A stretch of DNA of 64,000 bases from Amoebidium appalachense (GCA_963693365.1 CAVNZM010000003.1:6882001-6946000); one strand, 5' to 3'; positions 1 to 28,911 are shown, numbered from the stretch's first letter. The notes: generated by a model from the sequence alone, not told the origin. Program-made: numbers and translations.

Positions 1-886
1 CCCTCCCCCTTCCCCCATGTCCCTAGGTTTTTATATATGTTAAAGTGTACTCTATTAACTCGAGCGGTTCTTTTTCTCTTTTCCCTCCGGCTCTCCCCCC
101 CCCCCCCCCCCCCCCCCCGGCTCCTTCTACCCAGGTGTCCCCCTTCTTCCCTATCCCTTCTCTCCCTTTTTTCTCCCCCCCCTCCCCCCTCCCCCCCCCC
201 TCCCCCTCCCCCCCCCTCTCCTCCTCTCCCGGTCGGCATTGTTTGATCCTGGGATTGCAACCTCTCCCCTCCCTTTCGGCCCCAAAGCAATTCCACCTAT
301 ACTCTGATTGTTTCTTTTCCACACCTGTGTAACCCTATATGTTCCCCTGACATTTACACACGTCCTCCCCCCTTGCCCCTCCCCTCCCCCCCCCCCCCCC
401 CCCCCCCCCGGGCCCCCCCCCGCACCCCCCGCCCACCCTCCACCCCTTGCTCCCCGGCCTCCCTCCCTTCTCCCCCCCCCCCCCCCCCTCTTGCCCTCCG
501 CGGTGGGCGCAAAACGATCGAAACTCGGGTACTCTGGCTGGCCTAACCCCCTTTTGGAGGATGGGCTCTGCTTGTCATGCATGCTCTCCATGTGTGTCTG
601 CACTCTGCAATTGTTTGTCCTTTTTGAATGTGTACTTCACACTATGTAGCACGTTCTAAACTCCTCCTCCCCTCCCCTCCCCTTCCCTGCTCCCTGCATC
701 CATCCCCCATTCCCCCCTCCCCTTTCCCCTCTTCCCCCCCCCCCCCCCCCCCTCTCCCCATTCGGTCCCCTTTCCTCTCTCCCCTCGCCCGGTCTCCTCC
801 TTGCCTCCCCCCCCCCCCCCCCTGTTCCGTCCATCCCCCTCCCCCTCCCTCCCCCCCCTCCCTCCCCCCCCCCCCACCAGCCCCAG

Positions 887-7848
<6,962 letters not shown>

Positions 7849-8809
7849 GCACGGAGAGATATGGGTGCCTATTTATTGAATGAATGCTGTGTATGTTTGA
7901 TATTGTGTGGTGTATGTATGAATGCATGTGTGAGTCTTCCCTTAAAGCTTTGGAATAGTGCCGTATAAATGAATGATGCTAGGCGTGTGTTGTGGCTCTA
8001 AGTGCGTTTTAGGTGTTTATAGCTGGCCATCTCACTTGGTAGCACAGGCTATCATAAGATATTTACCAAGAGTGTGTACACGTGTAGGAAAATAATTTCA
8101 TGTACCGACTCTTCTGCATATCACGTTGTGCGTGCACCGGTGCTTGCAACGGCCATGGGCTAGCAAGGAATCACGATCAATTAATCCACTGTGGCACATT
8201 CTTCGTTTTGATATTTGTGTTTGTGTACGTCCCCAGATCTGCTCAGACAACCCCTTTGGGGGGGGGGCATTGGAGTGGCTATGTGCGCATAGAGATCTCG
8301 AATAAAGAATGGCATTGACCACCCAATGGCATGCACAGCAATGTGTAACATGTTGTGTGGCGGGGGTTTGCACGGTCTATATATATATATATTGCGTGGT
8401 GCACACACGTGCAAACATGGTTCGAATTTACAAGACATGCAATGGGGTGGACCGGGTGGGTGGCCTGTGTGTGAATCCAGCATGCTAACATTAGCACTGT
8501 AGTCACGTGATACGGAGCCAAAGCACGTGGCTGTGTGACATGCATGCAGGTGCACATATTATTTCCGTAACTGCCACCATGCAGTGTGCCACCAGGGCAC
8601 ACATTGGAATCAGAATCTGTGTTGTCTTGCGAAAGAAACGAAAAAAAGAAAAAAAAAGAAAAAAACACGTGTGGAACATGTGAGCTACCTTGGCAGATTA
8701 TGTGGGTGTTTTGCCACAACTGTTGGTGGCCTTGTGGAATCATGTGGCTGGTGTGTCTGCAACTTAACCATATATGGTAGGTGCTGGTGCGAGGGAGGGC
8801 TGTGATTGG
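7849..8809. other. Intergenic space between convergent BABAM1 and MRPL38
   Basis: About 960 bp between the two stop codons. It holds a short (TA)n at about 8381-8392, an A-rich stretch at 8640-8666 and no supported coding sequence. Both 3' UTRs presumably lie here. Confidence 0.6.
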
Positions 8810-17173
<8,364 letters not shown>

Positions 17174-17204
17174 GGTGGGGGGTTGGTGTGTCTTCTTGCG
17201 GCCC

Positions 17205-17292
17205 ACGCACACCAGCCTAGCAATCAGGTCACCGTGATACAACACACACGCACACCAGCCTAGCAATCAGGTCACCGTGATACAACACACAC
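17205..17292. repeat. 43-bp tandem duplication just upstream of the MRPL38 start
   Basis: Two head-to-tail copies containing CACACCAGCCTAGCAATCAG and GTCACCGTGATACAACACAC lie about 35-120 bp before the ATG at 17173, in the likely 5' UTR or promoter. Confidence 0.9.
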
Positions 17293-17839
17293 GCACACGC
17301 GCACACACGATATGAGTGCATGCGGATGATCATGCATGTTCGCGCTCTGCTTGTAGTCCTACATGCGATAGTGTGGCGTCATTGTAATTATTCAATTGAG
17401 GTACCCATCGGCTGGATGAGAGGAAGCTAGCGTTAGACCATGATTACGCAAACACTGGCAGAGCCTGGGCCTCCGCCCGGACCACGCGTGACAGGCTTAC
17501 AAATTTTTCGTACTGGGTACGGTCACAGTCCTCTTTTTGAGTGCACAAGGCTTTACTGTGCCACCTGACCCTTTTTTCTATAAAGCGAAAAAATATATGC
17601 GATTGGGGCCTATTGAAATACTGCACTAGGAGGGCTACCGGCGAATGGCTAATAGAATCACCGTACCGATCAGAAGCCCAGACTGAGAGGTTCTGCCAAA
17701 GTTTCGGTCCTTCTAACTTTGTACTGCTACTCGGGGTTATAACGATAGTACACCTATAAGATAAGAAGCACTGGATTTTTTGGAAAAAATGAAGATTGCA
17801 AAGGCTACATACCAAGGCTGGGTCCCCCTGCAAGGGACT

Positions 17840-17840
<1 letters not shown>

Positions 17841-17891
<51 letters not shown>

Positions 17892-17971
17892 AGGGACTTC
17901 CCGTATGTACACATGAAAAAAATTCCGAATTTAGGGTGTCACGAAAAAAATTCCGAATTTAGGGTGTCACA
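17841..17971. repeat. ~50-base poly-G plus a 27-bp tandem duplication
   Basis: About 50 consecutive Gs (17841-17890) are followed by two adjacent copies of a segment containing AAAAATTCCGAATTTAGGGT (17917-17971). Confidence 0.85.
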
Positions 17972-18125
17972 GATAATACTTATGGCTTGAAGTTCTGCAA
18001 ACAACAAACGGAAGCTGTTGCTTCGTTGCCAGGCTAAAATGTGCGTGTGTACGTGTGTACACCGTGACCTGTCTCACAGGCGGCTAGAGAAGTTCAAAAG
18101 ATCTAGAGTTGAGAAATATTGTGCA

Positions 18126-18410
18126 ATTTTTGCTTGAAGCAGAATTATTCTGTTAAAAGCAGCATTATTCTGCAAAAAACAGGATCATTCTGCTTTTAGC
18201 AGATATCACTCATTCTACTCGCGGCTGCAGAATGAACTTGCTTCTAGCAGGGAAAAAAAGCAGAATAATTCTACTGTTTGCAGAAGAATTCCGCTTTTAG
18301 CAGAATACTCTGCGGAGTACTGGGTGATTCTGCTTTTAGTATCATAATTCAACCTTTTGCAGAATCATTCTGCTTTTTGCAGAATAATTCTGCTTGGAGC
18401 AAGTTGGCTC
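18126..18410. repeat. Array of palindromic GCAGAATNATTCTGC units
   Basis: About a dozen imperfect units of 17-25 bp, built from GCAGAAT and ATTCTGC half-sites separated by TTTTAGCA-like spacers, fill this stretch. Each unit is itself a dyad. No coding sequence was seen. Confidence 0.85.
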
Positions 18411-18957
18411 TGCCGATGTGGTTGGGCCCTCAGGTGCGCGCGTCAAGTTGTATGAACGCATGTGTGTGTGTGTGCACGTGTGTGTGCGCGCGACAGTGTG
18501 TGTGGTGTGTGTGTGCACTACTAGTAGGGCAAAAACCAACCACGCCCAAAAATTGTAAATCAATCGGATCCTCAGGCTGGCAAAAAAAAAAAAAAGTACC
18601 ATTCAGAACCCACTTTGAAAGCAAGATATAGTTGAAATGTTCACATGGCATTTCGTCGGGGGAACAAAAAAAAAAAAAAAAAAAAAAAAGGAAAATGCAC
18701 ACTCATGTGCCATTTTGGGCGCTATAAATCAGACACGTTTTCGAGATCCAATGGCATGCGTGGCCATGCCCTGAGAATGTGCACTGGCCTACCAGGCTCT
18801 GGCCAGTCAAGGCGGCATAGCAACAGGGCCCCATGCCGTGCGCATGCACGGCCGCTCGCCGACGTGTATCCCTGCAAACACTTCCCACGGCTCCAAAAAA
18901 CTTTTTTAGTTCCCTCGGGACAGGCCTAGGGGTTGGAGGGTCACGCCCCCGGGAGAG

Positions 18958-18958
<1 letters not shown>

Positions 18959-18990
<32 letters not shown>

Positions 18991-19018
18991 ACCCCCCCCC
19001 CCCCCCCCCCCCCCCCCC
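18959..19018. repeat. Poly-C run of about 60 bases
   Basis: C throughout except one A at about 18991. Confidence 0.9.
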
Positions 19019-20060
19019 AAACAACAACAACAAAAAAACTTATAAAAAAAAACTTGATGATTTAGGTTAGGTAGGGTCTATTATGCCACGGTCTTAAATG
19101 CAAATCAGTAGAAATTATCGCTATTTATCCAACTTCAGCTTTCAGTCACTTCCTGTAGTAATTGATCATGAATTGGCCTAGGTGGTAGGTAGTCACCACT
19201 CAGTTTTTTGACACTGTATTAAGCAATTTGGGGCCACCGAGGCTAAGGGGGGAAATAGGATAATGACGGAAGGCGGGGAGGCCCGGGGGGGCCGTGGGGT
19301 CGGGGGGCTGGGAGTTCGCAGGCTTTTGTGCACAGTTGGGAACTTACTTGAAACTTCGAAAATCACGGTGCAGCAGGAAGACTCAGTAGTAGTGCCGCTT
19401 CACTAACATGATTTATTTAATTTCTGATTTAAAAAGGTAAGACCAGGCAACGGCTACCGCGGCCGCATGCAAAACAGAGGTTTAAAACTTAAAGACGGGA
19501 ACTTAAAAATCTAAAGGTTTCAATTCTGAGGGGTGGAAGCCATACGCATGGACTGAGTTGTCCCTGTCCCTCGTCAGGGTTCGAGGCGATTCTAGACGCG
19601 GTCCATAGTGCCACGTTATCGCTAAAAAGAAGCCGCAATCAATCACTAATCAGATACTGTACAGGTATACTATGGCATGGGGGGAAAAAAAGAACAAATG
19701 ATCGAACGCTAAAATTACAGAAGCCTAGGAGGGGAGGGGGAGCGGGAGGGAAAGAAAAAGAAGGCTATCATTGCATTAATCCCAAACCAAATTGAATATC
19801 AGTGTCCGGCGGTGGATCGATATCAGTTACTCATTCAGTTTTGTATATGGAAACATGTCACAATAATTGTGCCATGAGGGCCGCGGGGGTTTAAACAGGG
19901 GCGGGACCCGCAATAATTAATGGCAGCTCTAAATAGTATAAACAGTAGTCTACGGTCCCCGGCCGGGAGCGAAGGCAGCCGCAAGAGCTAAGGATATGGG
20001 CATTTTGTATCCCGGAGTACGGTATTTCAGTGTCTCACGATGCTTGCCATGGCCACCCAT

Positions 20061-20648
20061 CTAACTCGAAGCCCCGCCGTGCTGCTCAGTCTGACTCTCT
20101 GGGTCGCTGCAGGCATCTTGCAGTTCTGGTATTGTGGTTGTAATGCTTGCTCGGCGCACCTTACTGACACCAAGCCTCAGCAACAACTGGGCCTCCTCGG
20201 CATGGAAGTATGCGGGTCGCGTGGAATCGGGGCTACTCCTTCGTCTCTTCTCCTCGCTCCAACCCACACTCTCGCTCAGTAGTGCAATCGAAAGGGCCGG
20301 TGGAGCACTGTGGCGTCGATTGCGAGTGGGCTGGCCCTGTGGGTGTGTGTGTGTGGTACTGCCGTGACGGGCATCACATGCACGTGGGGGGGTTGTGGGG
20401 GTGGGGGTGGTCGCACACGAACTGCTGCTAATGCTGCTGCTGCTCTCGTTGTGGCCTTGGGCGTCAATTTGAACAGAAAATGCGCTCCCTGAGCTGTCGC
20501 ATGCAGGAATGGCCATGGGCTCTGTCAATGGAAGGCCAGTGTCCAGAGGGTCGGAACTTGGGACAGTCCGAGGGTATGATCCGGAGTTGCCTTCAAGTTG
20601 CACGAGGATGCCAGCCATGATGGTCTTGGTTGGGGGGGCTTCAAGCAA
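20061..20648 (-). CDS. Open frame of unknown function, possibly a terminal exon
   Basis: About 195 codons are open on the minus strand in a locally GC-rich island with ordinary codon variety rather than repeat-derived residues. The product would be serine- and threonine-rich in the middle and charged toward the C terminus (segments EEAQLLLRLGVSKVRR and IPELQDACSDPESQTEQHGG), ending at a stop at 20061. No start codon is convincing; an upstream exon would be needed. I recognise no domain. The plus strand also has open frames here (20509-20838), so it may be a chance ORF in a CpG-rich segment. Confidence 0.3.
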   Translation of the reverse strand: MLEAPPTKTIMAGILVQLEGNSGSYPRTVPSSDPLDTGLPLTEPMAIPACDSSGSAFSVQIDAQGHNESSSSISSSSCATTPTPTTPPRACDARHGSTTHTHPQGQPTRNRRHSAPPALSIALLSESVGWSEEKRRRSSPDSTRPAYFHAEEAQLLLRLGVSKVRRASITTTIPELQDACSDPESQTEQHGGASS

Positions 20649-22109
20649 TTATGCTCAGTATGTTGAGGCTGAGTTTGTATGTGGTACGGTGCCACCGCGG
20701 CTGCAATATAGTCTCGAGCTGCTGGTTTACTACGATGGTGAAGTGCTCGCCACTGAACTTGCCAAGTTGTTGGTGCGGATTCCTGGATGCTGGATCCTGG
20801 ACGAACAAAAGGTACATACTCGATCGAACTCAGTCTGAAGAACTTGCAATGTTTTCTGTTTTATTTTTTGGAAAGTGGTGAGAAGCTTCGCCTTTACGAA
20901 TTTGACTCGGTGCACGGTGGGTACGGACGATAACGCTGTCGAGTCCGCCCTCGCAGCTGCAGGGTTGCTAACTGGGTATTGTGATAAACTTTGAGAGAGT
21001 GTTCGATGCATTTGCACACTGATTTTGCAAGTGGCCTAGGTTATAATGTGGGAGAACAGTCAGGCCATTCACTATTTGTACAAAGCGACACCGTGGCACA
21101 CACGGACACGCACAACCTTGTAATCTCAAAGTTGCAGTGACGTCATCGCATTCCTCGTGCCATTCCAAAGTTAACGGTCGCAGCTGCAGCCTCACCGTAC
21201 TTCACCACACCAACATAGGCCTACAAGTCTTCAGCTGTGCACTGTGACAAGGCAGGAGGCACCAGAAACCGGTACCTCTCCCAAGTATACATATACGCCA
21301 ACCATATTGCATCATGGTTGTGCTAAAATACTTTTGTGCCATCACGTGCTGTAGAATCAAGGCCAGTATGTACCGTATCCATGGCATGTTCATGATCGGG
21401 CAAAAAAAGCTTCTGATACAGTTTGAAAGAAAGAATGCGATAGCAACGAGGTGATTGGTGGTTCAATGGTGGTCCGACCTTAGTGTAATATGCTACTAGC
21501 CTGTATACGGCCCCGCCCTCGCGGGCGGGCCTTATACACTAGATCATTGCAGCAATAAAAGAAGCCTTGAAGAAGAAAGGAAAAGAAAAGAAATGAGAGA
21601 AAAAAAGCAACGAAAAAAAGAGCGGATATGGAAAAAGACTGGAATGAAAACCAAAAAACGTAGTGCACAGGGCATTGCAAATATGGGGCAGCGACCCCAT
21701 CAATATATATAGCGCACGGACTGTCCTTATCCACGGCAGGCGGTACACCTTACATTTACGGTAGGCCTTTTCAGGTGGGGAGCTGTTGCGGATTCGGAGA
21801 GGCGGAGACACAATCGAGATAACCCGCAGTGCTAAGCTATGAACAAAAGGTGTCGTTGGGATAACTTAAGGATAAACAAACTGTCTTGATTGGTAGTTGT
21901 ATTGTTGGATAGCTTTACACGCTTGCGGGTGGGTTGACCTGAAATTGCAAACACATCCAGGAATGCTTTCTACGGTACTATAGAGACTCTTGATATTAAA
22001 GAGGTTGTGCCAGTTTCGCGTTATGTATCAAGATGTAAATTTGACCGCATTTTGTTATGCGATATAACTATTATAATTTGTTTTTTATTTTATTTTTTTT
22101 CTATAAATA

Positions 22110-22860
22110 TTCAAAGAATATCAAAAAAATGTTTACTTAATACTTTTGATTTTTTAGTACTTGCGTGAACATGCTATTGGATTTTCTTTATTTTCAACGT
22201 CACTTGAAAATACCGGACATCGAATCTTGATACGGGATCCCTTATTTCAAATATCTTGCCGACGTTGATGTTATGGAGGATAAGGCCGCTTTGGCTTGGT
22301 CTATCAAAATCCTAATTAAGGCGCAACAATGTCTTCTAAAGAAATCATGCTAACTTTTTTAGTTTTTTTTCACTTATAACGATCACAAAAGTTCAAGAAA
22401 CTGCGTATAGCTCTGTAAATGCGCAGACATCAAGATGAGCTCTCTTTATTTTCAAAATGTTTACTTGATACATATCATTTTATATATTTGCGTGAACATG
22501 CAATCGAGTTCTCGTTATTGTAAACGTCACTTGAAAAGACCGGACACAAAATCTTGATAGCGGATCCGTTATTTAAAATATCATGCCGTCGTTGATGTTA
22601 TGGAGGATTAGGCCGCTTGCTCTTAAATTACTTAATGTATCAAAATCCAAAAATAACGCGCAACAGTGTTATCCAAACAAAACATATTGAAGAATTTGTT
22701 TTTTTACTTATGCCGATCACAAAAGTCCGTGAAACTGCCAATAGCTCCGTAAATGCGCGGACATCAAATTGGGCTCTCTTTATTTTCAACATCCACTTGA
22801 AGATAACGGAGAAGTAATCTTGGTAGTGGATTACATTCTTGTCTTTTAAAGCTTTTAAAG
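22110..22860. repeat. AT-rich tandem repeat with a period of about 330 bp
   Basis: AAATGTTTACTT(A/G)ATAC at about 22126 recurs at about 22456. TTGATGTTATGGAGGAT recurs at about 22267 and 22593, and TAAATGCGC(A/G)GACATCAA at about 22417 and 22750. This gives two full units and a partial third, with no long ORF. Confidence 0.8.
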
Positions 22861-23637
22861 CATTGTACCTGGAACGATTGCATAGTTGGTCTTTATCTAA
22901 TCATCTTTTTATGATCCAGTGGGTGCTCCGCACGCTCATGATCGATCGTACGTGGATTTCGAACCCACCCTGTCGATATCACTGAATTCCTCGAATATCT
23001 CCGAGGATAAAATGAATGCCTGCAGCCTGAATAGCCAATAGCCAATCACTAAGCCTACAGTAAGTGGCGGCCATATGCGCATGCAACGCCGTGACTGACG
23101 GCCTGCGGCCGTGATCATATCACGGCATTGCCAACTCTCAGAGTCAGGTTGCCGTACTTATATTAATAATGTATGCAACGACGCTATTAAAATATATTCC
23201 TGTGGTAACTAGCCACAATTTATCTATAAACCACCCTACTATCTTATACAGCAACTTCACTGCGGCAGCGACTCAAGTCGGTGTGTGACATTCCTATCGA
23301 ATTCCGAACCTTGTCGCGATCCGAGTCCCGCGTCACGTACATGCCACGTGGCTGCCAGCAAGTTGTACGTGCCCTCTGAGATGCCCTCACCGAAAGGGCT
23401 ATCATTTCGTGAGTGCTATTATTCAACCCACACTCATGTGTGATGTGGGGCACCCCCTGTCTGCCTGACCCCGATTGATATGTGTGTGCATCATTTGCAA
23501 TTTATCATCTCAAATGATGAATGCCGGTTACTGCCGCGGTCCGCGGGCCGCCGGCCCGTATGTACCACTGAGTAGTAGCTGTCACAGCGGCTGCCACCGG
23601 AGTTCGTCACACTGTCCGCCACTGTACGTGTGGGTGC

Positions 23638-23665
23638 GCGCATGCGTGTGTGTGTGCGTGCGTGT

Positions 23666-23702
<37 letters not shown>

Positions 23703-23780
23703 TGTGTGTGTGTGTGCGTGTGTGTGTGTGTGTGTACATGCATATGTGTTTGTGTGCGTGTGTCTGTGTGTGTGTGTGCG

Positions 23781-23839
<59 letters not shown>

Positions 23840-23880
23840 GTGTGCGTGTGTGTGCGTGTGCGTGTGCGTGAGTGCGTGAA
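23638..23880. repeat. (GT)n/(GC) microsatellite
   Basis: Alternating GT and CGTG repeats including a run of about ten GCGT units near 23665-23702. Confidence 0.85.
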
Positions 23881-24343
23881 TGGACGATGTCACAGTGCTG
23901 TGGTCAGCACAAGCAAAATCAATCATGATTCTGAGGTATACGTATGTGGGTAGAAAAACAACACAAATCATTAAATGTGAAGTTACTTAGGGATTTTTGA
24001 ATTTAAGAAATGGGGATGGGGGGAGTAGTAAATATTGACGTCCCCCCTGGTGGTATCCCCCCCCCCTCCCTGGGGCCCGGGGTGGGTGCCCCCCCCCCCC
24101 CCCCCCCTCCCCCCTTCCTAAGGTAGCGGCAGGTGGTGGGTAGTAGGGTGGTGGGTCCCCCCCCGGTCCCCCCCGCTTGCGCGTGATCCGGGTACTGGAA
24201 GAGTCTCTTTTCCACCCACTACAAAGGAGTATTCGTTATTTGTTTTCCTTTTATTTCTTCTGAGCACATGCCTCCTTTTTGGCCACTGACGCATATCCCT
24301 CTAACCCCCCCCTCCCCCCAAACACCCACACGCGCGATCGCGC

Positions 24344-24448
24344 GTACCATACACACACACACACACACACACGCACGCACACGCACACGCACGTGACTGC
24401 ACACGTGTTTTCCCGTACACGCGGCGTGCGTGCGCGCACACACACATA

Positions 24449-24545
<97 letters not shown>

Positions 24546-24650
24546 CACACACTTTCCACCCGTTCGTGCCCGGGGTGGGGGGGGGGGGGGGGGGGGGGGG
24601 GGGGTTGGGGGGGTGGGGGGGGCGGGGAGGGGGGAGAGGAGTATGGCCGT
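24344..24650. repeat. (CA)n followed by a G-rich tract
   Basis: (CA)n to 24542, then GGGG-rich sequence to about 24640. Confidence 0.85.
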
Positions 24651-24654
24651 ACGG

Positions 24655-25030
24655 CATATAGCCTGAGTTTCAGGTGATCAAGGAATCCTATTGGTTAGCC
24701 CCAATGTTTACGTTTTGGCATTCAAGTTGTATGTAAACCGATGCGGATAATCATTATTCAATGTGATCAGGTTATCTGATAGTATAGTGTGATCACATAT
24801 GATGGCAGCCTATATGGGGTGGGTTGCATGGCCATGGATTCCCCCCTCCCCCCCCCCTCCCCTTATGGCAGCCTATATGGGGTGGGTGGGTTCCCCCCCC
24901 TCCCCCCCCCTCCCCCCCCCTCCCCCCTCCCCCTGCTAGCCGGAGGGGTAGGTGGGTCCCCCCCAACCCCCTCCCCCCAAAAGTTGCTACTACCCACCAC
25001 CCCGTTTCAAAATCAAGAACTCCTTAAACC
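24655..25030. repeat. Dispersed ~400-bp repeat, copy 1
   Basis: It shares GAGTTTCAGGTGA, TGATCAGGTTATCTGA, GCTAGCCGGAGG and AAAATCAAGAA in the same order with 27050-27490. C-rich spacers differ between the copies. Confidence 0.65.
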
Positions 25031-25821
25031 TACTACAGGCCCCTCCGCAGCGCTCAGCACTGAATCGCTGAAACAGGCTTTTTAAAAACTGTTAGATGAA
25101 TAGTTATAATGACGTTTTTTTCGGGGGGTGTGTGTGCGTGTGCGTGTGCGTGTGTGTGTGCGAATTCAGTTATTCAAGGGGGGGGGGGGGGGGGGGGGGG
25201 GGGGGGAGCTCCGCTGGCTGGGGAAAAAGGGGGGTACGGGTAGGGTGAGGGGGGATGGGGGAGATGGCGGGGGGGTGGGGGGGTGAGGGAGGGGGGGCAT
25301 CACAACCCAAGAGGGACTCACCGAAAAAATGGCTAACCATTAGTATGTACATATCCAACTTTGACGTCAACGTGAAAACATGGCTCGTCTGGCGCCTTTA
25401 AAAGAGTATCATATCACTAGACCATTAAAGTCATAATAACCAAGATTTTTTTAGGCCCGGCCCAGACGACCTGTATATGAATACAGTGTCAGTTTAATAA
25501 GTCTAGCTAGTCTAGCATGTCACTTAGTCTAGCCCCCCCCCCCCCCCTGTTGGAGTGCAGACTTACGCTCACTCCACTATATGTGTATGTTAGCTTTACA
25601 ATTGGTTCCGTGTACATAGACACATGCTGACACTCGATCACCACATGCACATCTGCATAGTTGAGGAATGTTGCCAATTGTGTTTTGACTGCAAACGATT
25701 GGTTCACTGGTCCCAGAGATATCTAAATGAAAGTAACCAATCCGATTAGCGCCTGGCATCCGGATTACATTCCAGACTGCTGCCCCACGGGTATATAAGC
25801 CACGTCTCTGCCAGGTGCAGA

Positions 25822-25899
25822 CATGGAGTTCAGTCATGGAGTAAAGACATGGAGTTCAGTCATGGAGTTCAGTAATGGAGTTCAGTCATGGAGTTAACA
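25822..25899. repeat. 13-bp minisatellite, six copies
   Basis: Units of CATGGAGTTCAGT with small variants, head to tail. Confidence 0.95.
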
Positions 25900-26694
25900 C
25901 ACTGAAAGCAGTAAAAAACGGGTCAGCGCCCAAGCGCGCCACGACGAGGGCCTAGTCACAGCGGACTCTACTTCCAACACCCCCCCCTCCCCATGGCACC
26001 CCCACCTCCCCCCCCCCTTCCCCCCAAAACACTGACCCTTGATTCAGTGGCCCGGGGGTTCTCCCCTCTCTATGCGGCCCACTCGTACAGAGAGCACAGT
26101 TACTTGTTGCGGACTCGCTTGACTGAGGTCCGAATTCTTCTTGAATTTGAAGACGGGAAAAGGAGGGGGGGGGAGGGGGGAGGGGAGGGGGGGGAGTAGT
26201 ATTTATCGACGTCCGCCCTGGCACCTGGTGGTACCCCCTTCCCCCCCTCGGAGCCGGGGGGCCAGGGAGCTGGGGGGGGAGGACCCTCCTCCTCCGAGTC
26301 CGTCCTCTTTCGACATCCTGAGGCTAAAACTTTCAGGTTTTGCACAGTTCCTCTTATTAAATTAAAGAGTAAGGGATTTTCAGCTATTTATGATTTTACA
26401 TGCTTCGTTTAGAGCATCAGAAAAATTTCCTAAAACCAAAATCTTAAACTCATCCTAAAACTATTTTCTCCACTCCCCCCCCCCCCCATCCCCCCTCCCT
26501 CCCCTCCCCCCTAAGTTACCCCCCCGCCGCCCACGTGTACCCACCCACCCAAGTGTGCGTGCCACATGCCATCAACTTTCTTTCATCCCCCAAAGGTTGT
26601 ATTCGTTACGATCAACTATCACTAAGCTACGAGTAAAACTGTTATTAGGGGCACGATTTATTGTGTTTGCCGTCCAGTGCTCTTGTTTGTGTGT

Positions 26695-26739
<45 letters not shown>

Positions 26740-27049
26740 GCGAGAGGCGGGGGGTATGTGTGGCGGTGTGGGTCACTGAGTGTATCTGCATGTTCATGTC
26801 TGGCTGCGCATGGCTCAGGTGCGCCTCGTGTGTGTGTGTGTGTGTGTGGGATACGACTGTGGAGGTGCTCGTGAAATGGATAGTACACGGCGTCAGAGGA
26901 AAGTGAAGTGACTGTGTGTGCACTTGCGCTCGGCCCGGGTGGGATTAAGATTGGAGACGATTCTCACCCAGGCCGCAAAGCTTTGGGAGTGAGGTAGGGG
27001 GAGGATGGGGTGAGGGTGGGTGGGGAGCTCGAGAATGACCGTACCACGT

Positions 27050-27490
27050 ACGGTGTGCCGAGTTTCAGGTGACCAGGGAACGAGTCTCCTTCTATTAGTA
27101 GTCAATGTTTAGGGCTCCTTTGGGACTGTATCATATATAAACCGCTGCATAAACCGCTGCTGAATAATAGTACTATTATATGATCAGGTTATCTGACATA
27201 TGTTGATTCCAGCCTGTACCTCCCCTCCCCTCCCCTCCCCCCTTCCCCTCTGCTAGCCGGAGGAGTCACCGTGGGCTGGCCTCCCCACCCCCACTCCGGA
27301 AGGGGGAGAGGGGGGGGGGGGGGGGGGGGAGGGGGAGCGGGGAAGGGGGGGAGGAGGGGGGAGGGGGGACCCACCTGTCCAAATTTGAAGGTCACCGGGG
27401 GGGGGGGGGGGGGGGGGGGATGGCAATTGCAGACAATTACCATTGCATTAACCCCGTCCTCGTCTTAAAATCAAGAATCCCTAAAGCATC
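27050..27490. repeat. Dispersed ~400-bp repeat, copy 2
   Basis: The same block order as 24655-25030, same orientation, diverged and with different G/C-run lengths. Confidence 0.65.
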
Positions 27491-27531
27491 GCTGGTGCTC
27501 CAAGTAACACCCCCCTCCCTCCCCCCCTTCC

Positions 27532-27569
<38 letters not shown>

Positions 27570-28254
27570 GTCTCCCCCCCTGCCACGGGCCGCGGCTTGT
27601 TTTTCCCACACAACTTCCCTCAACCCCTTTTCAACGGCAAGTGCACATACACGTGCATTTCTTTTTAAGGTTGGCCACGATGCACTCAAGCAAATATATT
27701 CATAGCGTACTGGAACCACCACTACACGTTGGAATCAGCAAGCCGACACCGACTCCTTCCTGGCACACCTCGCCCTTACACACGCACACTGACGCGCGCG
27801 CGCACACACACACTGCCGCGCACACGCGCAGGCACACGCACACTCACACACACATACACGCGTGGCACCGCATGCACAGCGAATCGGAACACACACACAC
27901 ACACACCCACACGCGCGCGCGCACGCACACACACAAACACACACAGTCATTTACCACATTCAGTGTTTTGATTTAGACATGTATGACGTACACACAATTG
28001 AATTTCAAACAGCCGTCGCCAGGAGAAAAACGAAACCGCAGCTCGTGCACGCAGGCACGAACACACTGAAACATGCACGCATGCACATACTGCACACTGG
28101 CACGCGCGCACACACACACATACACAAATGGGCACCGTGCTCACAGACTGCCAGTGTATTTAACCGTAGTGGCTCAAACGTAAATAAAGTTAATTATGCA
28201 AGCGCCTACACCGTAGAATATGTTCTCCCTCTTTGACTCTCTTACTCCCCGTAT

Positions 28255-28291
<37 letters not shown>

Positions 28292-28519
28292 TTTCCTTCC
28301 TTGCCCCCCCCAACCCTCCACCCAATCTCTATGGCACAAACAATGAATGCACTGTGCACCACCAACAACAGAAACCTTACACATGTACACACCGTTGACT
28401 GTGATCATCATCAAGTTACACACACCGGCCGTGGCACATGTCACGGAAATGGCATGCATCAGTGCACGTCTGTGCCAGGGTGCCTACTAAGAAGACTTTC
28501 AATCGCTGACATACACAGT

Positions 28520-28911
<392 letters not shown>

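Noticed and set aside
37-880. Proline-rich or glycine-rich frames at the window start
   Set aside because: They are translations of poly-C/poly-G runs. No exon with conserved residues was found before 887.
17444-17800. Minus-strand frame downstream of poly-G
   Set aside because: It looks somewhat protein-like at its end, but I see no motif, start or splice partner, so it was not called as a gene.
21840-21960. Possible rRNA-like segment
   Set aside because: I could not align it to conserved large- or small-subunit core motifs.
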